Shown here: positions 55,951-64,000 of the stretch, piece by piece
Layout: every line of letters starts with the position of its first letter
Position numbering within the stretch: position 1 is the first letter of the stretch
Source of the DNA: Flavobacterium magnum
GTDB taxonomy: Bacteria; Bacteroidota; Bacteroidia; Flavobacteriales; Flavobacteriaceae
Direction: 5' to 3'
DNA length: 64,000 nucleotides
Assembly: GCF_003055625.1 (NCBI RefSeq)
Contig: NZ_CP028811.1
Coordinates: 3,286,001 to 3,350,000 of the forward strand
Position numbers and translations under genes: made by a program
The notes under the pieces: generated by a model
The model's database searches: none
What the model was told of the DNA's origin: nothing
What the model saw: only the letters and a program-made list of their open reading frames with translations

Positions 55951-56015
55951 GGGATGGCAGCGGCATCCTTTTGCCCATCCCGCAGGGTGGGCAAAAGATA
56001 CAGCGCACAGCCCGA
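55951..56015. repeat. Dispersed intergenic hairpin repeat, copy 2
   Basis: The arms GGATGGCAGCGGCATCC plus TTTT (55952-55972) and AAAAGATACAGCGCACAGCC (55993-56012) are identical to copy 1 at 9343-9402. The centre differs: GCCCATCCC (55973-55981) pairs with GGGTGGGC (55985-55992), leaving one bulged base, with a three-base loop. It lies between two convergent genes and may terminate both. The varying stem between fixed arms implies structure rather than sequence is kept there. Confidence 0.8.
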
Positions 56016-56053
56016 CCCGAGGTACGAGGGGCACGCCCCCGCAATTGGCATAC

Positions 56054-56668
56054 TCAACCGCGCTCTAAAGGCGACAGGTACCATCTGAACTTCACGGCCA
56101 TGAGTCTCAGGGCAATGATGATGCAGGAAGTGATCAGGTAAATCGCATCTTTTCCCAGACCTGTTTTCTGCAATGCAAAGAAGACCACGCCGCCGACGAT
56201 GCATATGGTAGCGTATATCTCGCGCCTGAAAATTACGGGGATTTCATTGCATAAGATGTCGCGGATGACCCCGCCGAAACTCGCGGTCATGGTGCCCAGT
56301 GCGATGCAGATTACAGGGTGCAGCCCGATGTTGATACCCTTTTCGAGGCCGATCAGGGTGAAGACCCCCAAACCGATCGTGTCAAATAAAAACAAAGAAA
56401 CGCGCAGGCGATCCAGTTTCTTCCTGAAGAGGATTGCGAGGAAAAATCCCGCGCTGATCAGGTAGACATAATTCGGGTCGCGCATCCAGCCCACCGGTGT
56501 GCGGCCGATCATGATATCGCGCAAAGTGCCGCCGCCCACAGCCGTAACGAATGCTATGATGTAGACGCCGAACGGGTCGAGTTTTTTGTTCATCGCCGTC
56601 AATGCCCCTGACACTGCGAACGCCATGGTGCCGATGATGTCCAGCAGGTAAAACAAGGTAAGGTCCAT
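56054..56668 (-). CDS. TRIC-type cation channel / UPF0126 (YicG-like) membrane protein
   Basis: A 204-residue protein with about six or seven hydrophobic spans. It has two repeated halves: MAFAVSGALTAMNKKLDPFGVYIIAFVTAVGGGTLRD and the later FDTIGLGVFTLIGLEKGINI with GTMTASFGGVIRDILCNEIP. Each half has the GGGxxRD or GGVIRD glycine-rich motif of prokaryotic TRIC (trimeric intracellular cation) channels, which bind three-fold. The motif pairs confirm the family. The physiological ion in bacteria is unclear (cation or glycine transport has been suggested). It abuts the RDD gene directly, with no spacer, on the same strand, and ends near the second hairpin repeat. Confidence 0.92.
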   Translation of the reverse strand: MDLTLFYLLDIIGTMAFAVSGALTAMNKKLDPFGVYIIAFVTAVGGGTLRDIMIGRTPVGWMRDPNYVYLISAGFFLAILFRKKLDRLRVSLFLFDTIGLGVFTLIGLEKGINIGLHPVICIALGTMTASFGGVIRDILCNEIPVIFRREIYATICIVGGVVFFALQKTGLGKDAIYLITSCIIIALRLMAVKFRWYLSPLERG

Positions 56669-57412
56669 TTACATTTTCTGTGTATAATAATTGTAGTCCA
56701 TCAGGATGATCCCGATGAAGGTTTCGTCGTTGCCGGATTGGTTCCTGATGCCGGTCACTTCTTCAATCTTGGCGCGCAGTTTCGCAAAAATATTATAGTC
56801 GCGGTCCTTTACGGCGACGTCATACGTTTCCCTGATGATCCTAATGTCATTGTCTGTGAGCTGTATCACCGTAGGATAAGTGGGCACATACCGGGCGTCG
56901 ATTTCCCGCAATATCGTATGGTCGATCGAGATGTTGTTTTTCAACGTGATTACGGCAGTCCCGGCCGCAAGGTCGCCAAGCCGCTGTGTATTTTTGGTGA
57001 CCAAAGCCGTGATGAGGCCAATGAGCCCGAAGAGGAAAAACAGGTCGATGGTACGCAGCAGCCACCGGATCAGGTAATCGCCGAAATCCGCCTGGTAACC
57101 CTCTATCTTCACTACCTTAAGTTTGAGCAAACGCTTCCCGAACGTCTGTCCTTCAAAAATACTTTCCATGGTGAGCGTGTAAAACATCGCCGGAAGGAGA
57201 ATCACCGCGTTTACCGCCGCCACCGACCAATAATCCCAGTCGAGCATGAGCTCATCCAGGTCGAGGACGGAGTACAGCAGCCAGTAGATAAACGTGAGGT
57301 AGGCAAAGAGGATCAACAGGTCTGCGAGCAATGCCAAAATCCTTACGCCCAATGAAGCCGCGGTGAAATTAATAGTAACATTTTGGGTGGTCGTAATTGA
57401 TAATTGGGTCAT
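56669..57412 (-). CDS. RDD family membrane protein
   Basis: A 247-residue protein. Residues about 1-150 are the RDD domain: FTAASLGVRILALLADLLIL near 16-35 (R then D pattern), GQTFGKRLLKLKVVKIEGYQ near 89-108 (the GxTxGKRxxxLKV motif), and FGDYLIRWLLRTIDLFFLFG near 111-130. The soluble tail, from about 170 to 247, is charged. RDD proteins are thought to take part in transport or membrane stress responses. The start is only 20 bases from the start of the divergent SpoIIM-like gene, so this RDD gene belongs to the same conserved cluster seen with SpoIIM, DUF4129, MoxR and DUF58 in Bacteroidetes. It is directly followed by the TRIC gene. Confidence 0.93.
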   Translation of the reverse strand: MTQLSITTTQNVTINFTAASLGVRILALLADLLILFAYLTFIYWLLYSVLDLDELMLDWDYWSVAAVNAVILLPAMFYTLTMESIFEGQTFGKRLLKLKVVKIEGYQADFGDYLIRWLLRTIDLFFLFGLIGLITALVTKNTQRLGDLAAGTAVITLKNNISIDHTILREIDARYVPTYPTVIQLTDNDIRIIRETYDVAVKDRDYNIFAKLRAKIEEVTGIRNQSGNDETFIGIILMDYNYYTQKM

Positions 57413-57432
57413 ATTTTCTATTTTAGCCTGCG

Positions 57433-58407
57433 ATGAGAGAAATTGCGTTTATTAAGCAAAATAAGGAAAAATGGCTGGAATTCGAGCAGGTCATCTTTGG
57501 CAAAACTAAGAAAAATCCCGATGAGATTGCGAGCCTTTACATTCACCTGATGAATGACCTCTCTTATGCAAAGACGTATTATCCCAAAAGCAAGACCGTG
57601 GTGTACCTGAACCACCTGGCTGCGACGATCTACCAGAAGATTTACAAGACCAAACGACACGAAACCAACAGGATTGTGTATTTCTTCAAAACCGAAGTGC
57701 CGCTGCTGGTGTATGAATACCGGCGGTATCTGCTGTTTGCTTTCGTGTTTTTCTTTCTCACGGTCGGTATCGGCGCATTATCCGCAGCTTATGACGAGAC
57801 TTTTTGCAGGCTGATCCTTGGCGACGGCTATGTGAATACCACCTTACAGAATATCCGCGACGGCAATCCGGTTGCCATTTACAAGAGCGGCAGCCACCTG
57901 GGCGGATTTATTGCCATTACGCTGAACAATCTCCGGGTGGGCGCGATTTGCTTTGTGTCAGGGATACTTGGCGGTTTCGGTACGTTCTATTTTGCGCTGA
58001 ACAACGGCGTGATGCTGGGTTCGTTCCAGTATTTCTTTTACCAGCACGGCGTATTCTGGCCCAGCGTACGCGGAATCTGGATCCATGGTTCTATGGAGAT
58101 TTTTGCGATTGTGGTGGAAACCGCCGCCGGATTCATCCTCGGCGCCTCGATATTGTTTCCAAGGACCTATTCCAGGATCAATTCTCTCATGATTGGGTTT
58201 AAGGTCAGCCTGAAAATCTTCCTGTCCACCGTGCCGTTCACGATCGCAGCAGGGTTTCTCGAAGGTTTTATTACGCGGTACTCGGTCGATATGCCGCACT
58301 GGCTCAGCGTGTTCATCATCTTGTCGACGTTGTCGGCCATTTCGTTTTATTTCCTGATTTATCCCACCATCGTAAACAAAAAAGTCTATCAAGATGCAGC
58401 AATTTGA
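57433..58407 (+). CDS. SpoIIM-like membrane protein
   Basis: A 324-residue protein. Residues about 1-95 are cytoplasmic (MREIAFIKQNKEKWLEFEQV and charged helices), and about seven membrane spans follow. IAITLNNLRVGAICFVSGIL with GGFGTFYFALNNGVMLGSF near 160-200 and IWIHGSMEIFAIVVETAAGF near 215-235 match the SpoIIM (DUF95) family: the N-N-x-R and H-G-x-x-E patterns are its markers. Outside spore formers the role is unknown, but the gene is regularly found with RDD, MoxR and DUF58 genes. It starts 20 bases from the divergent RDD gene and overlaps the next gene by 14 bases. A promoter must lie in that tiny gap or inside a gene. Confidence 0.9.
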   Translation: MREIAFIKQNKEKWLEFEQVIFGKTKKNPDEIASLYIHLMNDLSYAKTYYPKSKTVVYLNHLAATIYQKIYKTKRHETNRIVYFFKTEVPLLVYEYRRYLLFAFVFFFLTVGIGALSAAYDETFCRLILGDGYVNTTLQNIRDGNPVAIYKSGSHLGGFIAITLNNLRVGAICFVSGILGGFGTFYFALNNGVMLGSFQYFFYQHGVFWPSVRGIWIHGSMEIFAIVVETAAGFILGASILFPRTYSRINSLMIGFKVSLKIFLSTVPFTIAAGFLEGFITRYSVDMPHWLSVFIILSTLSAISFYFLIYPTIVNKKVYQDAAI

Positions 58408-59338
58408 CCTTTACAAAAAAAGAGGTTTCGGCGATTATATTTCCGATACCATCACCTTCCTGAGAACTTACGGCAGGCATTTTTTCGGAAATTACTTCAA
58501 GATCAACGGCTGGATCCTGATCTTCCTGTCGGCGATTATTTTCCTGCTGTCCAAGAGTTTCATTTACAATTCGCTCGTCAACCTTGAGGCAGCAACCAAC
58601 GGGATGGGCAGCCCGACCGACAACCAGGAATGGGATGTGATTGTCCCCGGAGTCATCCTGATGATGCTGCTCCTCACTTTCCTGTCGCTGATCAGCGTGA
58701 CGTATACGGTCATTTACCTCGGACTTATCGAAAAACACCGCACCAACGATTTCACGTCAAAAGACATTGTATCCGGTTTGAAAAACGTCATGGGCCGTAT
58801 GCTCATCTTTTTCTTTGCCTCGTTACTGACGGTCATCCCCATAGCCTTTGTGTTTATGATCCTGTTCTATGTCAAGGAAATGGCAATCCTGTTGCTGCCT
58901 GTGTTTTTCATACTGGGCCCGGCGTTCCTTTCCTGGGTCAGCGTAAGTTACTTCACTTTCATACTCGAAAAACAGGGCTTTTTCCAGTCGCTGGGGCGTG
59001 GTTTTGAAGTCGTCCGCTATCGCTTCTGGCCCATTGTCGGTTCCACGCTCATCATATCTTTTATCGTACAGATACTGCAATCGGCCGTGACCCTGATCCC
59101 ATACATTGTAGGGGTAATCGTCTTTTTCACGACGATCCAGGACGACGCGCCGTCCGAGACCTTCGGGTTCATTTCCATCGGATTGTCCACCATATTTGTG
59201 ATCTCTGTATTTGCAGGATATTTCCTGAATAACCTGCTTGTCGTAAATCAGGGACTGATCTATTATACGGCACAGGAAAATGATTACAACAATGCCGCAC
59301 AACTGGAAATTGATAACATCGGGTCCGGCATTGAATAA
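58394..59338 (+). CDS. Multi-span integral membrane protein of the MoxR/SpoIIM cluster
   Basis: A 314-residue protein with about six hydrophobic segments: GWILIFLSAIIFLLSKSFIY near 36-55, VILMMLLLTFLSLISVTYT near 89, MLIFFFASLLTVIPIAFVFM near 135, MAILLLPVFFILGPAFLSW near 158, and two late spans. The pattern GFEVVRYRFWPIVGSTLIIS near 194-213 resembles the YciC/glycerophosphodiester phosphodiesterase membrane domain-like families (tandem membrane regions with a conserved R-x-x-F/W), which I could not confirm. It overlaps the SpoIIM gene by 14 bases and its end overlaps the next gene, so translation is coupled. It probably forms a complex with the MoxR partners. Confidence 0.75.
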   Translation: MQQFDLYKKRGFGDYISDTITFLRTYGRHFFGNYFKINGWILIFLSAIIFLLSKSFIYNSLVNLEAATNGMGSPTDNQEWDVIVPGVILMMLLLTFLSLISVTYTVIYLGLIEKHRTNDFTSKDIVSGLKNVMGRMLIFFFASLLTVIPIAFVFMILFYVKEMAILLLPVFFILGPAFLSWVSVSYFTFILEKQGFFQSLGRGFEVVRYRFWPIVGSTLIISFIVQILQSAVTLIPYIVGVIVFFTTIQDDAPSETFGFISIGLSTIFVISVFAGYFLNNLLVVNQGLIYYTAQENDYNNAAQLEIDNIGSGIE

Positions 59339-60077
59339 ATTATTGATCATCGGCATCTTTTTCATGCTCTCGTTTTCGGGAGGCGATGTCGCATTGGCTT
59401 TCGCCAAAAACGCTCCGGCGCAAAAGCTGTCCCATAAGACAGTACTCGTGGACGAATCAAACAGGGTAAAGCCTACTTTCCCTGACCTCAGGAAAAAATA
59501 CCGCACAGACGAATTCGTGTATGAGGCGCGTGCAAAAAAAATGAGTGCCTGGGACCGTTTCATGGAATGGCTCCGGGACATTTTCGGCGGTCAGGGAAGC
59601 GGCAACTCGGGGAACAATCTCGGAGTCATCACGAAGATAGTTGCCGGCGCCATCATTTTTTTCGTCATTTTCCTGATTGTAAAATCCATCATGAACAAGG
59701 AAGGAAAATGGATTTTCGGAAAAAGATCGGATAAAAACATCTTACGCTACGACGAGATGGAGAAAAACCTCCAGGCGGTAGATTTTGAAAAGCTGATCCG
59801 TGAGACGCGGATTTCAGGCGAAAAAAGGCTCATGGTCCGATACTATTATCTTTGGCTGCTGAAGAGAATGTCCGCCCAGGGGTACATCACATGGGACGCC
59901 GAAAAAACCAATTCCGATTACGCCGACGAGTTGAGAAACAGTGATTTTAAACCTGACTTCGATTATTTGTCCTATCTGTACAATTACATCTGGTATGGTG
60001 AGTTCGACATCGATGAGCAAACGCTCGAAAAAGCGGCATCGGCCTTTGAGAAAACCATCAAAACGATTCCGTCATGA
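59280..60077 (+). CDS. DUF4129 domain membrane protein
   Basis: A 265-residue protein with a signal-like hydrophobic N-terminus, one more span near 115-135 (VITKIVAGAIIFFVIFLIVK), and a cytoplasmic DUF4129 domain at about 160-260 (LIRETRISGEKRLMVRYYYL and YADELRNSDFKPDFDYLSYL with YNYIWYGEF). I list the ATG at 59280. The TTG at 59331 would give MNKLLIIGIFFMLSFSGGDV, a typical signal start with an 8-base overlap, and is equally plausible. The upstream overlap shrinks from 59 bases to 8 in that case. The DUF4129 domain is found next to DUF58, MoxR and transglutaminase-like genes in many phyla. It overlaps the DUF4350 gene by four bases (60074-60077). Confidence 0.85.
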   Translation: MITTMPHNWKLITSGPALNKLLIIGIFFMLSFSGGDVALAFAKNAPAQKLSHKTVLVDESNRVKPTFPDLRKKYRTDEFVYEARAKKMSAWDRFMEWLRDIFGGQGSGNSGNNLGVITKIVAGAIIFFVIFLIVKSIMNKEGKWIFGKRSDKNILRYDEMEKNLQAVDFEKLIRETRISGEKRLMVRYYYLWLLKRMSAQGYITWDAEKTNSDYADELRNSDFKPDFDYLSYLYNYIWYGEFDIDEQTLEKAASAFEKTIKTIPS

Positions 60078-61270
60078 GCAGGACCATCAAGATATACATC
60101 GCCCTGATTGTGATGCTGGTCGTGCTGATTGCCGTGCTCGACAGCAGCCAGCCCAAGCCAATCGACTGGTCGGCCACGTACGGGATTACGGAAAAGAAAC
60201 CGTTCGGACTCTACATTTTCGATAAGGAGATCCGCGGCATTTTCAGGCCGAATACCGTAACGCCTGTTTCTGTCACCGCCTACGAATATTTCCTGCCGAC
60301 CTATGCCGGGGACTCTGCGAAGCATTTCGGCGGTCCGCGGAAAACATTTGTATCGATTGCAGGCGGCGAACTCCTCGACAAAGAGTCGGTTTCCGCACTG
60401 CTGGCCTTCGTGGCCGATGGGAACCATGCGTTCATCAGTGCCAAGCGCCTGCCTGTATGGCTGCTGGACACGCTCCGGTTGAAGGCGCGGTATGACTGTG
60501 AATCGACAGAAGGCATATACAACTGGGTAGCAAACCCCAATCTGGGTACAAAAAAGTATCACATTTACGAGGGGCGCTGTAACGGCTATTTTTCAGAGCT
60601 GGACACGCTGCACACCGAGGTACTCGGCTATCAAAGCGGCGACACCGCCAAGGTGAATTTTGTAAAGGTGCCATTTAAAAAGGGGTCGGTCATCCTGCAC
60701 ACGCAGCCCGCAGCTTTTACGAACTTCCACCTGCTCAAGGATGACCATGCCGAATACGCCGAAAAAGTCCTGGCTTACATCCCGAAAAATGACATCCTCT
60801 GGTACGTCAAAGGGCAGGACGGCGACAGGAAATCGCAGTCGATGTTCCGGATTATCCTCGGCAATCCGCAACTCACCTGGGCTTGGTATATCTTCCTTTT
60901 CGGATTGGTCGGTTTCCTAATTTTCAACGCCAAACGAAAACAGCGGATCGTCCCGATTATCAGGCCGTTGGAAAACACAACGATTGATTTTGCCAAGACG
61001 ATTGGCAACTTATATTTCCAGGAAGGCGATCACGACAACATCATTGAGAAGAAAATCATTTATTTCCTTGAAAAAGTACGTCAGGATTATATGATTGACA
61101 CCGCAGTGCTTGACGAGCAGTTTGTTCGGAAACTGCAGCTGAAGTCAGGGAAAAACATTGAAGACATCGAACACCTGGTATACCTGATCCGCAAAAGCCG
61201 CAGCGACTACAGAGCCGTCGAAAGCGATTTGATCGAGATCAGCCAGGCCATCGAAAAAATAGTCAGTTAA
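60074..61270 (+). CDS. DUF4350 domain membrane protein
   Basis: A 398-residue protein. The N-terminal span (IKIYIALIVMLVVLIAVLD) is followed by DUF4350-type sequence: SATYGITEKKPFGLYIFDKE near 35-54, SIAGGELLDKESVSALLAFV near 95, and NHAFISAKRLPVWLLDTLRL near 117. A second span lies near 275-293 (WAWYIFLFGLVGFLIFNA), and a cytoplasmic helical tail follows. The domain likely faces the periplasm and may resemble a glutamine-amidotransferase-like fold, but it has no known activity. It starts with the DUF4129 stop (four-base overlap) and is 25 bases from the MoxR gene. The order fits the conserved cluster. Confidence 0.87.
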   Translation: MSRTIKIYIALIVMLVVLIAVLDSSQPKPIDWSATYGITEKKPFGLYIFDKEIRGIFRPNTVTPVSVTAYEYFLPTYAGDSAKHFGGPRKTFVSIAGGELLDKESVSALLAFVADGNHAFISAKRLPVWLLDTLRLKARYDCESTEGIYNWVANPNLGTKKYHIYEGRCNGYFSELDTLHTEVLGYQSGDTAKVNFVKVPFKKGSVILHTQPAAFTNFHLLKDDHAEYAEKVLAYIPKNDILWYVKGQDGDRKSQSMFRIILGNPQLTWAWYIFLFGLVGFLIFNAKRKQRIVPIIRPLENTTIDFAKTIGNLYFQEGDHDNIIEKKIIYFLEKVRQDYMIDTAVLDEQFVRKLQLKSGKNIEDIEHLVYLIRKSRSDYRAVESDLIEISQAIEKIVS

Positions 61271-61295
61271 TGCCGCAGGGCGCTAATCATACAGT

Positions 61296-62312
61296 ATGGA
61301 AAATTTTGAAAACGGGGCTGAAAACCAGCCAAAAGGTGAAAACATCAATTTCGAGTCGCGTCTGGATCTCAAGCCGCTTCAGGAAAGCCTGACCGCTGTA
61401 AAGGCAGAGCTGGCTTCGGTCATCGTGGGCCAGCACAAAATGGTTGACCAGCTGCTCGTCGCCATTTTGTCAAACGGCCATGTCCTGCTTGAAGGGGTGC
61501 CTGGGGTGGCCAAAACCATCACGGCCAAGTTGCTGGCGCGTACGCTCAATATCGATTTTGGACGCATCCAGTTCACGCCCGACCTGATGCCGTCAGATAT
61601 TTTGGGAACATCAGTATTTGACCTCAAGAAATCAGAATTTGAATTTAAGAAAGGACCGATTTTTGCCAACCTGATCCTCATCGACGAGATCAACCGCGCA
61701 CCGGCTAAAACCCAGGCTGCACTGTTCGAAGTGATGGAAGAGCGCCAGATTACCATTGACGGTCAGTCGTTTGCGATGGAAGCACCCTTCCTGGTGATTG
61801 CCACGCAAAACCCGATTGAGCAGGAAGGCACCTACCGTCTTCCGGAGGCGCAACTCGACAGGTTCCTGTTCAAGATTTCGATTGATTATCCAAAACTCGA
61901 TGAGGAAATTTCGATTATCCAGCGTGAGCATCAGTTGCAGGATCATGGCAAACTGGACAATATCAAAATGTTGCTTACGGCAGCAGATATTAAAAATTAC
62001 CAATCGCTGGTCAAACAGGTGATCGTCGAGCCGAACCTGCTGGAATACATCGCGAAAATAGTCGTCAACACGCGTGAAAATGCATTCCTGTACCTTGGCG
62101 CCTCACCGCGTGCCTCGATTGCGATACTGAACGCCGCGAAAGGATTTGCCGCGATACGCGGGCGCGACTTTGTTACGCCCGAAGACATCAAGGAAGCTGC
62201 GGTGCCGGTGTTGCAGCACCGCGTCATTGTCACTCCGGAACGCGAAATGGAAGGCATTACAAGCACGGAAATTATTAAGACAATTCTCGACTCGGTAGAA
62301 ATCCCGAGATAA
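61296..62312 (+). CDS. MoxR family AAA+ ATPase
   Basis: A 338-residue AAA+ ATPase. Walker A is GVPGVAKT (67-74), Walker B is LILIDEINRAPAKTQAALFE near 126-145, Sensor 1 is FLVIATQNPIEQEGTYRLPE near 167-186, and SPRASIAILNAAKGFAAIRG near 269-288 is Sensor 2. The motif set, including the RLPEAQLDRF arginine finger region, identifies the MoxR group. Such proteins act as chaperones that switch or assemble a partner, often with a DUF58/VWA protein encoded next to them. The N-terminal 25 residues are acidic and disordered. It sits between the DUF4350 gene (25 bases) and the DUF58 gene (9 bases), most likely in one operon. Confidence 0.95.
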   Translation: MENFENGAENQPKGENINFESRLDLKPLQESLTAVKAELASVIVGQHKMVDQLLVAILSNGHVLLEGVPGVAKTITAKLLARTLNIDFGRIQFTPDLMPSDILGTSVFDLKKSEFEFKKGPIFANLILIDEINRAPAKTQAALFEVMEERQITIDGQSFAMEAPFLVIATQNPIEQEGTYRLPEAQLDRFLFKISIDYPKLDEEISIIQREHQLQDHGKLDNIKMLLTAADIKNYQSLVKQVIVEPNLLEYIAKIVVNTRENAFLYLGASPRASIAILNAAKGFAAIRGRDFVTPEDIKEAAVPVLQHRVIVTPEREMEGITSTEIIKTILDSVEIPR

Positions 62313-62321
62313 AAACACAAC

Positions 62322-63662
62322 ATGGGCGCATTGCATTTTTTCAGGCGATTGTATATCAACCACCGGTTTTTCTTCATGCTGATGGGGATGATGCTGGTAT
62401 TCATCTGCGCCTTTATTTTTCCTTTTTTGTTCGATGCGGCGCGTTTCCTGTTTTTTGCACTGCTGTTCATTTTAGCCCTGGACACCCTCATTGTCTTTGT
62501 TGTCGGAAAAGGTATTGATGCCACGCGGGCGATGCCGGAAAAATTGTCTAACGGCGATGAGAATCCCATTACGGTCACCATCCGGAATTTTTACACATTC
62601 CCGATCCGGGTGCGCATCATAGATGAGATTCCTTTCCAGTTCCAGATCCGCAATTTCAATATAGAAAAAAAGATAGCGGCCTCTTCGGAAAAGCAATTTA
62701 CCTACCAGCTGCGACCGGTCGAACGCGGTGAATATTCGTTCGGCAACCTGAATGTTTACGTGTCATCGCCGCTGGGAATCGTCTCAAGGCGGTTTACTTT
62801 CGAAAAAGGGCGCATCGTTCCTGCATACCCGTCATATGTACAGCTCAGGAAATACGACCTGATGGCTTTCTCGAACAACCTGTTCCAATACGGTGTAAAA
62901 AAAATCAGGCGTATCGGGCATTCGATGGAATTCGAACAGATTAAGGAATACACCCAGGGCGACGACATCAGGACGCTGAACTGGAAAGCCACGGCCAAGA
63001 AAAATGCACTGATGGTCAACCAATTCCAGGATGAAAAATCACAATCGGTTTATATGGCGATTGACAAAGGCCGTGTGATGAAAATGCCGTTTAACGGCTT
63101 GAGCCTGCTGGATTATGCTATCAATGCTACCCTGGTACTTTCTAACGTCATCCTGAAAAAGCACGATAAGGCCGGGATGCTTACCTTTTCCAAAAAAGTT
63201 GAAAACCGCGTTGTGGCTGAGAAAAGGTCATCGCAAATGGAAAAGATCCTCGAAAGCCTGTATAATGTCAAAACCGACTTTTTTGAAAGTGATTACAGCC
63301 GGCTGTACGCCGACATCCGTAAAAACATCAGCCACCGCAGCCTGATCCTGCTGTACACGAATTTTGAAAGCCTCGACGGCCTGCACCGCCAACTGCCGTA
63401 CCTGAAAGCGATTTCAAAAAGCCATCTTCTGGTGGTCATTTTCTTTAACAATACCGAACTGGATGCGATGATCCGGCAAAAATCCGAAAACATCAGGCAG
63501 GTGTATGACAAAGCCATCGCTGAGAAATTTGCTTTTGAGAAACGGCTCATTGTCAATGAGTTGAGGAAATACGGCATTCATTCGGTGCTGACCCGGCCTG
63601 AAAATCTTACTTTGGACACCATCAACAAATATCTCGAGATTAAGGCGCGCGGAATTTTGTAG
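62322..63662 (+). CDS. DUF58 domain membrane protein
   Basis: A 446-residue protein with two N-terminal hydrophobic segments (about 17-60) and a cytoplasmic VWA-like DUF58 domain. The family signature RRIGHSMEFEQIKEYTQGDD and IRTLNWKATAKKNALMVNQF near 202-240 is plain, and VYMAIDKGRVMKMPFNGLSL near 246 is the MIDAS-like start, with D in AIDKGR. The segment LVVIFFNNTELDAMIR near 368 belongs to the late Rossmann-like strands. Proteins of this type work with MoxR ATPases in metal insertion or stress tolerance; the role in Bacteroidetes is not settled. It follows the MoxR gene by nine bases and precedes another membrane gene by nine bases. Confidence 0.94.
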   Translation: MGALHFFRRLYINHRFFFMLMGMMLVFICAFIFPFLFDAARFLFFALLFILALDTLIVFVVGKGIDATRAMPEKLSNGDENPITVTIRNFYTFPIRVRIIDEIPFQFQIRNFNIEKKIAASSEKQFTYQLRPVERGEYSFGNLNVYVSSPLGIVSRRFTFEKGRIVPAYPSYVQLRKYDLMAFSNNLFQYGVKKIRRIGHSMEFEQIKEYTQGDDIRTLNWKATAKKNALMVNQFQDEKSQSVYMAIDKGRVMKMPFNGLSLLDYAINATLVLSNVILKKHDKAGMLTFSKKVENRVVAEKRSSQMEKILESLYNVKTDFFESDYSRLYADIRKNISHRSLILLYTNFESLDGLHRQLPYLKAISKSHLLVVIFFNNTELDAMIRQKSENIRQVYDKAIAEKFAFEKRLIVNELRKYGIHSVLTRPENLTLDTINKYLEIKARGIL

Positions 63663-63671
63663 TTTTGCATC

Positions 63672-64000
63672 ATGACCCGCAACTTAGATTTTTTCAATAT
63701 CCTGCTGATGCTGCTTTCGATGGTCCTGGCGCTGCTGATTCCATTTGAGTTGTTCCTTTTCGTATATGCGGTGCTCGGCCCGCTGCATTACCTCACCGAA
63801 ATCAATTGGCTGCAGCAGAAGAATTTTTTCCTGACCCGCAAAAACGATCAATATTTTATCGCCTTTTTCATTCTGCTGCTGGCGATCACGGGGATTTTCA
63901 ACCTGAAAGGCTACTCGCCGCTGCTGATCTTTACTACATTTTTCGGCTCTTTGGCATTGCTTTTTATCGGGAGTTGGCGCAGACGGCTTGCCGCCCTGTC
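63672..64000 (+). CDS. Polytopic membrane protein, C-terminus cut by window edge
   Basis: An open frame starting at the ATG at 63672 (MTRNLDFFNILLMLLSMVLA) runs 109 codons to the window end without a stop. It contains at least three hydrophobic segments, and LFLFVYAVLGPLHYLTEINW near 27-46, followed by a polar loop with QQKNFFLTRKNDQ. The sequence looks like an inner-membrane protein; I do not recognise the family. It begins nine bases after the DUF58 stop and in the same direction, so it probably belongs to the same operon. Confidence 0.75.
   Translation, partial: MTRNLDFFNILLMLLSMVLALLIPFELFLFVYAVLGPLHYLTEINWLQQKNFFLTRKNDQYFIAFFILLLAITGIFNLKGYSPLLIFTTFFGSLALLFIGSWRRRLAAL

Noticed and set aside
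58823..59581. A 252-codon minus-strand frame in the membrane cluster
   Set aside because: It is antisense to two overlapping membrane genes; its highly charged product looks like reverse-read hydrophobic codons.

Overview
The window looks like chromosome from a member of the Flavobacteriaceae, most likely Flavobacterium or a close relative with an unusually balanced base composition. The evidence is the gliding lipoprotein GldI, three cell-surface proteins with type IX secretion (T9SS) C-terminal signals, a fused SecDF, a SprA-era style set of outer-membrane barrels and TPR proteins, and promoter boxes of the Bacteroidetes type (TAnnTTTG, often TATATTTG). No rRNA, tRNA, CRISPR array, insertion sequence or phage gene was found. 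Genes are dense; the only gene-poor stretch longer than 300 bases is about 22467-22946.

Left part (1-14 kb): a cut SRPBCC gene, then a DHH phosphoesterase, gldI and two tandem exported cyclophilin-FKBP double prolyl isomerases, a small hypothetical gene, and a large beta-helix surface protein with five copies of a roughly 440-base internal repeat. Next come a GNAT acetyltransferase, purM, an exported double-DTG aspartyl protease with a PDZ domain, a PLP aminotransferase and a membrane protein that may be lycopene-cyclase-like.

Middle part (14-38 kb): a giant Ig-like T9SS type B protein, then mostly housekeeping genes: folE, cysS, yidD, lgt (with a one-base frameshift as given), secDF, mdh, a DUF6588-like barrel, gyrB and asnB, followed by a GreA-like protein, a TonB-receptor-like barrel and a 1008-residue TPR protein that appear to form an operon, and ftsE without ftsX.

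Right-middle part (38-54 kb): a surface glycan locus with glycosyltransferases of GT2 and GT4 types, three multi-span GT-C-like enzymes, a 2OG-Fe(II) oxygenase, a FdtA/QdtA-like sugar ketoisomerase, a DegT aminotransferase, a FemAB-like acyltransferase, an FAD enzyme and a Wzx-type flippase. The genes switch strand repeatedly and many ends overlap. Together they could build and export a cell-surface glycan containing a 3-amino-3,6-dideoxyhexose.

Right end (54-64 kb): a T9SS type B protein with a degenerate sorting-domain entry motif, a dispersed intergenic hairpin repeat (second copy at 9.3 kb), a TRIC-type channel, and the conserved RDD / SpoIIM / DUF4129 / DUF4350 / MoxR / DUF58 membrane cluster, which runs off the window. 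The most useful leads are the dispersed repeat, the lgt frameshift, the divergent palindromic promoter at 43327-43343, the beta-helix super-repeat, the tandem double isomerases and the barrel plus TPR operon. I did not find a clearly new defence or mobile system.
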